A stretch of 64,000 bases of DNA from positions 27,210,769 to 27,274,768 of the forward strand of contig CM055095.1 of NCBI GenBank assembly GCA_029204225.1. Reading direction: 5' to 3'. Shown in pieces: positions 1 through 11,549 of the stretch; position 1 is the stretch's first letter, and every line of letters starts with the position of its first letter. This DNA comes from Diphasiastrum complanatum. Taxonomy: Eukaryota; Streptophyta; Lycopodiopsida; Lycopodiales; Lycopodiaceae. Both the position numbers and the translations under genes were made by a program. Below the pieces are notes generated by a model. That model saw only the letters and a list, made by a program, of their open reading frames with translations. It ran no database searches and had not been told where the DNA came from.

Positions 1-278
1 GAACTTCCTACATATACAAACTTTCATATAACAATAATATGTTTCCACCCTAAACCATCTATTAGTCTGTAATGGTCAAGGAAATATTGTAGCATTGCTT
101 TTAAGCTACATAAGCAAAATTCTTTACGACATTGGGGAAGAAGTTAGGATTCTGTAAAAGTAAATAATATTTAGAAAAATTCTTTGTGCACAAAAAATAA
201 TTTTCTTTCCAAGAAGACATCAACGCTTTCTTTCTACAGATCTCTGAGAAGAAACAAACTTGGAAAAGTAACTGTTCC

Positions 279-776
279 ATGGGAAAACATCTAGGCGAGG
301 GGCCCAGCCTACAAAGTTTGATGCAACGTTCCCACTTGAGAAAAGGTCATAGGCCTCGAACCATCAACGACACAGTGAACAGTAGTACATTTAGTACACC
401 TATGTATCACCAGCCAGCAGACCATGTGGAGGGAGACGCGGAAACTTTGAGAAGGAAGTGTAGGCCCTATACTTCATTTGTCGTTGATGATAATGTGAGC
501 CATAGACCGGAGTACAATTACAACAATGTGCAACGAGGACGCTGTGGTAGACCAAAGAAGATCAATTTTGATACCTACCACACTGCGACAAAAGTGCAGG
601 CGGATGGAGGAGTGGTAGCTGAGCAAGAAGTGCACAAGAGCCAATGGGCGATACGAAGAACGCCACCAAATAGCAAAGTGAAGTGCTTGGGGATGGTCCC
701 AGGGCAAGGACTATGCAGCCGTCCGATCCCAAGCTGTGCAAGGGGGGGCTCCAGCCCCATCATTTTATGGCTCTAG
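279..776 (+). other. Unrecognised open stretch upstream of the SWIM fragment
   Basis: A 165-codon open frame with no recognised domain. It carries a short basic motif, RGRCGRPKK, that resembles an AT-hook core. The C-terminal part reads like non-coding sequence (proline/glycine-rich, ending IILWL). A second open stretch at 788-1030 lies in between. Both could be remnants of upstream exons of the SWIM-type gene at 1.1-1.5 kb, since they share its strand and direction, but nothing proves a link. It may equally be a chance frame. Confidence 0.2.
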
Positions 777-1081
777 GAAGCATGTGAATGGAACAACCCA
801 ACAGTTCATGTGGTTATGCTCGGATGACTACACACACCTGGCTACCTAGCAAGGGAATTTTTCAAATGCCTCCTAAGGTTCCTAATATTTGGCCAGTTGC
901 TAGGGGTGCAAATCTAATTGAGGCAGATGTCGATGTGTTGACACGTGGCGGATTCATCTTGAATGTTGCACCCATGGAATCTAGAGATGCTTCAACGAGT
1001 TTGCATAGGTCCAACACTAAGCAGGGTTAGTAATGAGCACTAGGGCCGTCAAACCCACCACCTCCCAGAGAATCAAAAAAC

Positions 1082-1480
1082 TTGCACTCCACACGACGCT
1101 TCAAAACTAGAACAATGATATCAACAAAGGCGCAAGAGTGGATTAATCGTAGTCTTTCAATGGATATCGACGTCAAGGCAGTCAAATGCATTAAGGAAGG
1201 ACATCGTACGATTTTTTCATTGGTGACTAGTAACCTGGACCATCAAGGTCAATACGATGTGAGCATTTCACAATGGCCTTCTTGCACGTGTCTTAATTTT
1301 CAAGCGCGACACGTGGAAGGACGGTCATACCTCGCATGCAAACACTTGTATTATGTGTTTCTCGTGTTGCTGGGACTGGACTAAAATTCCAATATGTTCA
1401 TTCACCAACCAACTCTAACCGAGATTGAAATATTCCAAGCACTATCCCGAGCCCAAAAAATACTTGTAGTTTGTTTGTAA
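1082..1480 (+). pseudogene. SWIM-type zinc-finger protein fragment
   Basis: The open frame 1082-1384 encodes 100 residues ending in a SWIM signature, C-x-C-x(15)-C-x-H (Cys68, Cys70, Cys86, His88), followed by a hydrophobic helix-like YYVFLVLLGLD. SWIM domains bind zinc and occur in plant MULE transposases, FAR1-like proteins and ZSWIM/MEKK1-type proteins. The layout here (a beta-like stretch, then PSCTC, then CKH, then VLLGLD) looks closest to the ZSWIM/MEKK1 type. After a TAA at 1382-1384 the same frame stays open to 1480 and continues a plausible C-terminal tail (FIHQPTLTEIEIF), so the TAA looks premature. No start or promoter could be assigned. Either a decayed host gene or a transposon-derived copy. 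The SWIM call is firm; the parent gene is not. Confidence 0.55.
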
Positions 1481-2037
1481 GTCCCACTGTGTCCTTTTGA
1501 CAACAACGCAAGAAAGCTAGTTCTACAAGACAGTCCGGAAGGCATTGTTGTTGTATCTCGAGTGACCTCATAGTATTCAATGAGTATCTCAAAAAGCATG
1601 GATAGTAGCCACTAGTGGAAAGCCAATAATAGATACTCAATCTCATGTAGAAATGACAGTAATTTTGTTTCTTTACATTATATGATCTAGTTCCTCTTGT
1701 ATTTGATGTTGGTTTACTAAGTAAGCATGTGCATGGCACAATATGTGTGAAGCAAATCTCGAATCAAATTCTGGACTATTTGAATTTTGATGTAATTTAT
1801 GCCACTTTGTGTTTGCCTTGTGGTTTGTGTATTTGAAGTAACTTTACGATTGCCCACGGATTTTCTCTTAACTCCAAGTTGAGGGGGGGCGAACATCGTG
1901 TCTTTCATCGATTGTTGTTTATGAACTTAATTATGTTGAGTATATTTGTATTTCAAAGCCAGTTGTGAAGATGTGGTCTTATTGTTGTGTCGGTTATGTG
2001 GCTTCAGTTATGTGATTAGTTAGGTTAGTTTATGTAC
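1481..2037. other. No gene recognised
   Basis: AT-rich sequence after the SWIM fragment. A G-tract (TTGAGGGGGGGC near 1880) resembles an LTR-element polypurine tract but is not followed by a TG-starting LTR or preceded by RNase H coding sequence, so it is left unassigned. Confidence 0.4.
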
Positions 2038-3120
2038 TGTTGGAGAAAGAGAGGTGAAAGGATAGCTCGAAAAGAAACGAACACGAAAAGAAGCAAACTC
2101 GAAAGGAAAGTATTCGTGCACAGCGGAATGAGCTATCTTACTCTTTCCTTAAGCATGACTATGCCTATCAGACACGAACAGAACGTTAGTGATAGAAATC
2201 ACGTTCGATCCGATTACGTAGCCAAACATTAAGCAACAAGACATCAGAAAGATAATTTGTCACGAACAGCTAGACAAATTATCAGTCGCGAATTAGTCGC
2301 GAAAGGCAAGACTAAATATTAGTCGCAAACATCTAGACTAATAATAATTCGCTAATAACAGACTACCAGATTAAGCAATAAGAGAGTTAGATAGAATGTA
2401 GAAAAACATAGCAATATTGACACAAATCTAAATGCAAAACAAACAGAGTTGTAATCAAATTAAGTTTAGCAAAATATACAGGTCAATAATGTTGGTGAGC
2501 ACAAGACAATAGCAGACGAAACCGCGTGCCTCACAAAGCTAATCACACAATCTGTAAAAGTGATAAAATTACTACTGACAATACATCTGGAAGAAGAGAA
2601 TCGATGCACGAAAGCATGTACTATGTCTCTCTCTGATAAACTTTTGATGCTGTTATCACACACACATTGAATACATAGATGGTATTCAATACATATACAT
2701 AATGGATGTGTTGTCTGTGGAAGATCGTGGGTGTACAATGTGGATGTGCTGTCTGTGGGAGATCGTGGGTGGCTATTGTCGTTGTCAAATCTGTTTGCAC
2801 AGTTCATAGGGTGAGCGTGAGAAGGCCGCGACGTCAGCCTTCACTGAAACGAACGTTGGTGAAGATGCGAAAAATGCGACACTCTAACAAATGCCTTAAG
2901 ATTTGATTTACACGATGCCTTCGCTTTTCTATAAGGGGACCTATTGCATTTGTAGGGGTGTCGCCTTTTTCGCCTGTCACAAATCACGTGTAAAAACACA
3001 GTGTTGCCTATTTCGCCTACTTGTATTTATGTAAACCGTCGCGTTTTATTCGTTGTATTTATGTAGACCGTCACGTTTTATTCGCCTACTTGTATTTATG
3101 TAGACCGTCGCGTTTTATTT
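2038..3120 (-). mobile_element. Copia LTR, family Z (isolated copy)
   Basis: The stretch from TGTTGGAGAAAG at 2038 aligns by eye, in the same plus-strand orientation, with the LTR at 58920-59900. Shared blocks include the AAGCATGACTA(C/T)GCCTATCAGA block, the TCGCGAA-rich block, the NGGTATTCAATA block and the TGTAAAAACACAGTGTT block near 2990. In the second copy the LTR is followed by a minus-strand primer site, so this copy also reads as a minus-strand LTR. No primer site or internal region is attached here, so it is a solo or truncated LTR. Its far end is blurred by the minisatellite at 3017-3120. Confidence 0.6.
3017..3120. repeat. Minisatellite, about three units of 30-37 bp
   Basis: The unit, roughly CGCCTACTTGTATTTATGTA followed by GACCGTCGCGTTTTATT, occurs about three times; the middle copy lacks the CGCCTAC start. 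It sits at the outer edge of the family Z LTR copy and is not seen in the copy at 59.9 kb, so it arose locally. Confidence 0.7.
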
Positions 3121-3486
3121 CACACTTTAGCTTTATAATAAGAATTGAACGATGATCTGCCACTCCGAATTGCTTCCTGAAGGTTTTTAAAAAAAATCCT
3201 CTCGGATTTTCTGATATCGTTCCTTAGCTCTAGTACTACTTTCTACGATTGGCATTCATCTTCAACAAGTAATCATCTGCATCCAACAAGCTAGCAATCC
3301 CCGACAACGACATAAAAAATAAGCATATGTCGTAGTATACTTATTATAAAAGTATGAAAATGTAGTATAAAAGATTGTCAAACCCCAAAGAAACTGCTAC
3401 TTGGTGTGACTATAGATTATTTTGTACTATTTATTGTTCTGAGTACTTAATTTGGTTGTCGACAAACATTCAGCAAGATTGGCGAC
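3121..3486. other. Spacer between two LTRs; no gene seen
   Basis: AT-rich spacer. It contains CCCCGACAACGACATAAAA near 3299, which resembles part of the reverse complement of an aspartate-tRNA primer site but is too degenerate to call. Confidence 0.35.
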
Positions 3487-4375
3487 TGTTGGAAAATAAA
3501 CTTCACTTTCCTTCATCCCTGGATATCGCCACGTAGGACGAATCAGATCTTGCAAAAGCAGCCGCAAGAGCAATCTGCAAGTACAACAGAATCAGACAAC
3601 CGCAACTAATCAGGTGTTAAAACGTGGCTATTAGTTTTACAAGAAAAGCTTAAAGAAAATGCAAAGATAGAATATAAGTGTGTGCAAACGTAGCGTAGAA
3701 AATCAGAGAGAGTAGGAGAGAGTGAGATAGAAGAGAAGCTAATATAGCTATAGAATAGAAAAATAGAAGCTAGCACGCTGACAAGCGACAGACTGTAAAC
3801 TCTTATTGAAAAGAGATTTATAAAGCAATAGATCTTTCTCTCAGTTCTTCTGTTGTGTATGCATGAATCATAGTATTGTATATGTGTATACTGTTGTTCT
3901 GATGAATGGATCATATTGACTTGGCAATCAAAAATTAAATGTAGATTTGTGATGTGCAAAAACTTTTCACTTTTCGGCATTTTTGCATTCTCTCTCTTCG
4001 GCATTTTCGCATATTTTCGACTACAGTTACAAAGTGCCTAAGTGCACAAAACTACACATAGCTTCGTGTATTTCGCATTTTTTTGCTTTCCGAAAAATGC
4101 GACAATTGTAGGAATGTGCTTAGATGCGTAAAATACATAGCTTCGTGTATTTTGCATTTTTTGCTTTCCAAAAAATGCGACAATTGCAGGAATGTGCTTA
4201 GTTTTGCATACTTCGTATACTAAGTTTCGCATAGTATTTCGTATACTAAACTGTATTACACTAAGTTTCGCATTTTTCGCTTTTTCGAAAAATGCGACAA
4301 TTACAGAACAATGCATACTTCCGCATCCTAAAATTTGCTAGCTGCAGTTGAGGCAGAAAAAATCAGTTCACTTCA
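3487..4375 (+). mobile_element. 5' LTR of Copia element A
   Basis: Begins TGTTGGAAAATA and ends ACTTCA (TG...CA), one base before a methionine-tRNA primer site. Length about 889 bp. A TATA-like TTTATAAAG lies near 3818. The 3' half carries three tandem hairpin-forming repeats (see 4065-4310). No matching 3' LTR remains because the element is cut at about 7.83 kb, so LTR divergence cannot be measured. Confidence 0.8.
4065..4310. repeat. Tandem hairpin repeats in the LTR of element A
   Basis: Three copies of a unit of about 75-100 bp, each with an inverted repeat of the form TCGCATTTTT - short loop (GCTTTCC) - AAAAATGCGA, followed by CAATTGCAGGAATGTGCTTA or close variants. Each unit can fold into a stem of about 10 bp. 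They occupy the R/U5 side of the LTR. Confidence 0.75.
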
Positions 4376-4376
4376 G

Positions 4377-4388
4377 TGGTATCAGAGC
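4377..4388 (+). promoter_or_regulatory. Primer binding site (initiator methionine tRNA), element A
   Basis: TGGTATCAGAGC, a perfect 12-base complement to the 3' end of plant initiator tRNA-Met, the usual Copia minus-strand primer. It lies one base after the LTR end. Confidence 0.9.
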
Positions 4389-4403
4389 ATTGCAGACTAT
4401 CAA

Positions 4404-7400
4404 ATGGCAACGAACCTGCAGCAAAAAGTTGTGAGTGTATTCGATGGCAGCAACTACGTTGTCTGGAAACACAAGATGAAGATGCTACTCAGAGGAGAAG
4501 GCCTATGGAGCGTAGTGGATGGAACAGAAATCAGACCACAACAAAATCCGGCTGAATGGAGAAAAAAGAACGATAGAGAAATGGCGCTCATCACTCTGTC
4601 ACTTGCAAAAGACATCATGATGGCCATCGTGGACTATGAAACCAGCCACGAAATGTGGGAAAGGCTACAAGCCAAACATGAGCAAATGACAAGTGTAGAG
4701 ATCTTGCATCTCAACAATCAGCTTCTGAATATGAAGTGGGACGACAGTGATCTAGACAAGCATGCTAGGAAGATGAAAGCCATCTTCGATCAATTGGCAG
4801 CCGCGAATCAGACTCATGCGATTCCGTCGGAGCAGCAGTTCTTACACTTTATAAGAACTCTATCATCTCCCTACTACAGCCTGAGGTCAATACTCATGAG
4901 GACGTCTAACATGACATTCAGCGATGCTATTAAAGCTGTGAAGGATGAAGTCATCATAAGAGATCATATTGACTCTCAAGACAACGAGGACCAAGCATCC
5001 ATTGTCAGAAGAAAACAGAAAGGAAGAATGCAGAAGCCAACAAGTGATGAATGCAGCTCAAAGCCACCTCTAGTATGCAGCTACTGCAAGAAGAAGGGCC
5101 ACTTGGAGAAGAATTGTTGGGGAAATCCCAACAACATCTGCATTCATTGCAAGAAAAATGGACACTCAGCATTCGATTGCTGGTTTAATCCCAAGAACAA
5201 AAACAAAGATAAGGCACATACTACAGAATCTTTCCATCAAGAGGAAGAGCCAGAGCAAGCTATGACAACAAGGGATGTGCACAATGCACACTCAAATCTA
5301 AAGATCATCATAGACTCAGGAGCCACCTCACACATCACATGCAAAAGGAAAGTCCTAAAAGATTACAAGACCTCCAACAGAGACAAAGATGTCATCTTGG
5401 GAGACAATAGCAAGCACCATGTCATGGGGACAAGAACTCTACGTATGAAAACCACATCTAGCTATAAAGATTTGGAGGGAGTCCTGCATGTTCCCACACT
5501 GAAAAGTGATCTGTTGTCAGTAGCAAAGATCACTGATATGGGACTGAGCGTTACTTTCAATAGTAACGAATGTCACATAAATGATTGTGATACCAACCGG
5601 ATCCTAGTGACAGCTGAAAGAAAAGGCAACTTGTATCGAACAAGTGTCCAAAATCCTACTGATCATGTTCTTGTTACTTCAGATGAAGAAAACAAAAATG
5701 AACAATGGCACAAGAGGATGTGCCATTGCAGCATCAGCACACTCTACAGAATGTCAAGGAACAAAATGGCAGAAGGCATGGATGTGACTGACAGAAAGAT
5801 CAGTCTGTGTGAATCATGTTTGAAGGGCAAGCAGCATTGTGAACCATTCAAATTCAAAAGAGTACGGGCGAAGGAGGTTCTTGGGCTAATACATAGTGAT
5901 CTATGCGGGCCTATAAAGATTTCATCTATATCCAGATCGTAGTACTTCACTACATTTATTGATGATTACACACACATGACATTTGTCTACTTCTTGAATA
6001 AAAAGTCTGATGTGTTTACAGTTTTTAAACAGTTCAAAAGTTTGGTTGAAACACAAACAGGAAGAAAAATCAAAGTTTTGAGATCTAAAAATGGTGGAGA
6101 TTACACCAGTATAGAATTCAAGAACTTCTGCCAGCATGAAGGAATTGAAAGACAGTATATTGTGCCTTACACACCACAGCACAACGGGGTAGCAGAAAGA
6201 AAGAATCGGACCCTGATGGAAGTAGCAAGATGCATGATGGCACAGACGAAGCTGTCAAAGAAATTTTGGGCAGAAGCTATACTAATAGTCGTCTATCTAC
6301 AGAATAGGAGCATGACGTTGCAGGGCATACATGCATGTGCCTCAGGAAAAGAGGTCCAAGCTTGATGAAAATTAAGACCCATGATATTCGGGATATGCAA
6401 TCGATTCACTTGGTTACAGGTTGTATGATCCTGAAACCAATAAGGTGCAAGTAAGTAGAGATGTCAAGTTTGATGAGCAGACATTCCAGGAAGATGCAGA
6501 CCAGACTGGTTATTAATTCTTTGATCTGACTCCTTACATTTCTGACTGGACTGAAGAGGGAGAGCAAACTTCTATAGAGCCACGTGATCAAGAAGATCAA
6601 CAAGCGATTGAGCGACAGGAGCCGTAGTCCCCACAACAACCAATACAATCTGAACAACCGAAGAATCTAGTTGAGCCAAGACGCTCTATCAGAATTTGAC
6701 ATAAGGCTATTGAGAAAGTTGCAGCAAACAATTGTGATGAGAACCGATGTCTGATGACAACAGAACCCGAAACTTACTCAGAAGCAATTGCAAGTCAGGA
6801 ATCAGAAGAATGGAGGAAGGCAATGCAGGAGGAAATCCACTCAATGCATAAAAATGAAGCGTGGACACTGGAGCAACCACCAGAAGGAAGAAAAATTGTG
6901 GACTGCCTACAAACTAAAGTTAAAACCGGATGGGAGTGTTGAACGATACAAGGCCAGATTGGTAGCCAAGAGGTATTCTCAGAAATATGGAGTAGACTAC
7001 CAAGAAACATTCTCCTCTATGGTAAAACAGTCTACCATTTGTCTCCTTTTGCTTTAGCTGTTTCAAATTCTTTATTTGTCCATTATATTGATATCAAGAC
7101 TGCATTCTTTCATGGATTTCTCGATGAAGAAATTTACATGAGATAGCCAAAAGGCTTCCACAACCAAAAATTTTCTAATCTGTGCTGTAAACTAAAGAAG
7201 TGCATTCATGGGTTAAAGCAAGCCGCAAGAGCTTGGCATAAGAGAATGTCTGACTTTTTAATTTCTATTGGTTTTAGAAGATTAGTTTCAGACAATGATG
7301 TCTTTATTAAGACTGAAGGTAACAGTTCCTTAATCTTAGCTATATTTGTTGATGACACTCTAATGTTCGGTGATGACTTAGAGATGATAAAAAAACCCAA

Positions 7401-7830
7401 GGATCTTATAGGACCAGAGTTCAAAATAACAGGCCTTGGTGAGGTTGAGAAATTCCTAGGAATAGAGATCTCTAGGAATAAAACAACAGGAACTATAAAA
7501 CTTTCTCAGGATAGTTAGGCCTGTAAAATCTAGCAGACTATGCAATGTTGGAGTGCAAAGAAAAGGAAACTCCTATGGCACTTGGAGTAAAACTTTCTAA
7601 AGAAGACTATCCAAGGACTGAGCAAGAAGAATTCGAAATGAATAATATACCTTTTCGAAATCTGATCGGAGCTCTAATGTACCTGACTGTATGCACTCGA
7701 CCAGATTTGGCCTTTCATGTTTATGCTTTAGCACAATTTTCTAACAATCCAAGAAAGTACCATTGGGAGCTAGCTAAGTCTAACATGTTGTTGGCGCTTC
7801 GATATGTTGTTGGTCATTCGATATGTCATT
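4404..7830 (+). pseudogene. Copia gag-pol polyprotein, element A (broken)
   Basis: The best start is ATG 4404, 16 bases after the primer site; the frame is open upstream only because it reads through the primer site. In order: UBN2-type gag, two zinc knuckles CX2CX4HX4C starting at residues 225 and 246, aspartic protease DSGA at residue 304, GAG-pre-integrase (WHKRMCH...CESCLKG), integrase, then reverse transcriptase with FVDD near 7350. An in-frame TAG at 5940 interrupts integrase. The second catalytic aspartate is replaced by lysine (LRSKNGG, normally LRSDNGG) while the glutamate motif (NGVAERKNRTL) remains. More frameshifts or stops occur near 6365, 6515, 6625, 6700, 6900, 7060, 7145 and 7517. 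Coding ends in the connection domain at about 7830; RNase H and the 3' LTR are missing. Confidence 0.88.
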
Positions 7831-8026
7831 GAACTTCCAATGTAAATGATATTGACTTTGCTGCATCCATTAGATATTTATTCATTTGAATGGGTTGATT
7901 GTGTATTTGCATCATAATTATATCATTTCACGAAAAAATGCATTAACACTATCATACAAAGACCAAGATGCCTAAATGGAAGCTAACATCCATCCAAACA
8001 TGCCAAAATGAAAATAATGGTATTAC
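7831..8026. other. Leader of the minus-strand Gypsy-type element
   Basis: Non-coding sequence between the truncated end of Copia A and a minus-strand aspartate-tRNA primer site. By position it is the untranslated leader of that element, cut off before gag. Confidence 0.4.
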
Positions 8027-8044
8027 TCCCCGACAACGGTGCCA
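8027..8044 (-). promoter_or_regulatory. Primer binding site (aspartate tRNA), minus-strand Gypsy element
   Basis: The minus strand reads TGGCACCGTTGTCGGGGA, which matches the 3' end of plant tRNA-Asp at nearly all positions. This primer is typical of the Tat/Athila branch of plant Gypsy elements. It is identical to the site at 39416-39433. Confidence 0.85.
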
Positions 8045-8047
8045 AAA

Positions 8048-8801
<754 letters not shown>

Positions 8802-9289
8802 GTTTGACTAACCATAATAAACTACAATGTATTAGGGTCGAAGGTGGGTGTATAGTAGTAATATACATGGTTCATGTATAGTTTAGACAAGTTTATTTTA
8901 AGCAATGTGTGATACAACATATAGTTTTCTGTTTCGTAGGGTTTAAAAACATGAAAACGTATTTCCAATTCTCTCCACCCTCTAACATTAGCACATGATT
9001 AGAAATTGAAAGAACCAGTTTAAACAACCTTGTGTAACATACCTGGATATGCGTAGATGGAATTTCTTGTGATGATGCCATAGTACCTCCACAGATTATG
9101 TATTTTTTATAAGCCAACATAAAACCGGTTAGAGTTTCCGAAACAAGTTTTCGTTATGTAAGTAAATATCAAAGCACTAATTGCATAATGAACTAGTATT
9201 GTTAATGACATACTGTATGTGAATCAAATGTTCGAAATAGAATCGAACTAAATGACTACTCAAATAGCCACCGATGTTTATTACATTTG
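8802..9289. other. No gene recognised
   Basis: AT-rich flank of the minus-strand LTR. Short open frames here show no domain. Confidence 0.4.
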
Positions 9290-9430
9290 CTGTGTGACAG
9301 ATACCACTGCAGACCTGCACGATTGATACTGGTGCAGACGTATGCGACTGATACTAGCGTAGACCTGCGCACTGTCCGCAAGCGTAGACCCGTCCGCATG
9401 TAGACCTGCATTTTATCAGCATTCTGATCT
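9290..9430. repeat. Short degenerate direct repeats (GCAGACCTGC...GATACT)
   Basis: Four to five irregular copies of a motif close to GTAGACCTGCGC with GACTGATACT spacers, about 25-35 bp apart. A local minisatellite in otherwise unremarkable sequence. Confidence 0.5.
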
Positions 9431-10370
9431 ACGTGACTGATGCAGGAGCAAATCTCTGTTGTTTTCCCTGCTCAACGCACCAGGGCTCTACGCAAGATGT
9501 CTGATTTGTGGGACAGATGTTGTGTTTCTCTTGTCTCACTGTTTGCACACTACACCTTTCTGAGACATTGCGGTTGTCTATGCATAATGTACTTCTGTGC
9601 ATCTGACCTCTACACGCGCTTGCATTCCATTCGGTTGCGCAGGTACTTTTACCTCATTACTGATTTACGCATGTCCTATTTACGATTTACTCATACTAAT
9701 GCTATCTACGGTTCAAGCTATTACACTCCCTAGTTGCTACATAGGTGCTCTTTTGTGAGTTGGATGGTGAAATTCAAACAATTGTTTTCAACTCATGTCA
9801 ATGTTGATGAAATCAACTTACTTGAGAAAACTAGTATGCTAAGCTAAAACAAACCGCGGCCCCCCCCCCATAGAAAAAAGCAATATACTTATAGTTAATA
9901 TCTGATTATACATATAAATCAAGTCTACAAATATAATATGACAATTTGAATTCATCATGAAATAAATATTTGTGCATGTAGGTCATTGTAAAAGTTTACA
10001 CCAACTATATATATGTGACATCATACAAATTGATAAGGTTATATCCCTAATTTTTTTTAGAGATAATGAGCTTAAGCACTCTTATCGCAAATGGTCCATA
10101 TGGTTACAAAGTCAATTTCCATAACACGCTAAAATAGACAATTAATGGGTTTAAAATTGCGCAATTAGTGGGCACCCAACTTTGCGAAGAAATTATCACA
10201 AGCATCTTATATAGATGGTAAGAGATTGATGTTACACTATAACCCATTTGACATGAGATAAAACAAAATTCATTTCAAATTTAGCCATGCAAATACTTCA
10301 TTGGCGATTCCAAGTTGCAAAACACACGTACATTTTAACAAGCCCACAATTTGATTGCTTCAAAGAAATG
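9431..10370. other. No gene recognised
   Basis: AT-rich intergenic sequence with a C-tract near 9860. The open frame 9440-9733 has no recognisable domain and biased, non-coding-looking composition. Confidence 0.4.
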
Positions 10371-10450
10371 CAAATGCTTCTTGGTATTATCATCAACCCA
10401 TGAAATCACAAAAAATTGACTTGGGTAGGCAAAGCCCAACTCACCCCATG
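10371..10450 (-). repeat. Dispersed monomer of the 26-kb satellite
   Basis: The minus strand reads GTGAGTTGGGCTTTGCCTAC, then CCAAGTCAATTTTTTGTGAT, a hydrophobic-box-like GGGTTGATGATAATACC and AAGAAGCATTTG. It aligns along its length with the consensus of the array at 26.09-26.90 kb (GAGTTGAGCTCGCCCACCCA ... TTGTGATCCCACAGGTTGAT ... AAAAAGCATTG). About 80 bp of one unit in inverted orientation, 16 kb away. Confidence 0.7.
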
Positions 10451-11492
10451 GGGAGATATAGAAATGCAAATTAAAATTCTTTATTAAAATATTCAAAGAA
10501 TCTAAAAATCTACTTTGCTCTAGATGAATATCAACTCTTTCATAAAGACTCTAGATGAATATCAATACTTTTGTATAGGACCTTTGCCTCCAAGAAGCAA
10601 CACTACATTCAAATCTAGCAACTTTTTTAGACCAGTAGAAAAAAATTAGAATGTGCAGCTGACATTGTAATTGCAAAAGAAACATGTCAATGAGCAAGGT
10701 CCAACTTGAAAAAAATCAACTTGCATTCAATATTTTTGTGTTCTAATTGTCAATGTGTGTTTGTGTTTCGTCACTCGTGCTCCTTAAGCCATAGGTGTAG
10801 ATAGCTTCGTTAGTTCAACCTCGCTCCCACATGCACGAGAGATCAAAAGAACTGATTTGAGGTACATCTATGAAGAACTTTCATTCTAATTTGTCTGGTC
10901 TTTGTTTCTGATTTGAAGTTTTAAAAACCAATTTAGAAGGCTGCATAGTTTATTAACATTGAACGGATTCTAACAAATATGAATCAATGTTTGCATGTTG
11001 GCAACCGTCAAGCGCTGATAGGTCGCGTAGAGACATTTTGTTTGACGGGCTAAAGCAATTTGAACTTCATTATTGATAATCAATTATCTTGAGTAATTTA
11101 ACTCATGAAGTGGCCCTAAAAAGGACAAGATATCCAATCCTGCAATTATGTGTCATGCACACAGGGTGGTTTCCCAAGCATTTTTTGGGGGAAAAACTTC
11201 CATAGCAGCAATGACATTAGAAACAGCAAAAAGAATGTAAACTTGCATATTATTCCTCAAAAAAATCTCTCCAATTCCAGTTTTATAAATAATCAAGGAA
11301 CTCAGTATGTCGAGCTCTTTTAAAGATCACCTGGCTAATAATGATTTAGAAAAAAATTAAAATCGTTACAATGTCAAAACTTGAGATAGGCCTCTCATCT
11401 TGACTCGCCAGTTTACTAGCTCTGCAATGCAAGGAAAAAATGAACTCCAAACAATTTGTTTGCCCCAAAACTTCAAAACTGAAGAAGCAAAA
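10451..11492. other. 3' flank of the DTC gene; no other gene seen
   Basis: AT-rich sequence downstream of the DTC stop codon on the minus strand, including its 3' untranslated region. No clear canonical polyadenylation signal could be fixed by eye. Confidence 0.35.
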
Positions 11493-11549
11493 CTACAGAC
11501 CAATAGATTTTTCAAACTTTTGTATTTGACTGAGGAAAATCCATGTCAT
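11493..11549 (-). CDS. DTC: DTC exon 6 (terminal)
   Basis: Residues 283-300 (MTWIFLSQIQKFEKSIGL) and TAG at 11493-11495. Acceptor CTGCAG. Too short to be found as an open frame; identified by the family's conserved C-terminal helix. Confidence 0.93.
   Translation of the reverse strand: MTWIFLSQIQKFEKSIGL

Noticed and set aside
1870-1892. Polypurine tract at the G-run
   Set aside because: No RNase H end before it and no LTR start after it.
4335-4403. Upstream ATG for element A gag
   Set aside because: This stretch is LTR end and primer site; ATG 4404 is the first one after the primer site.
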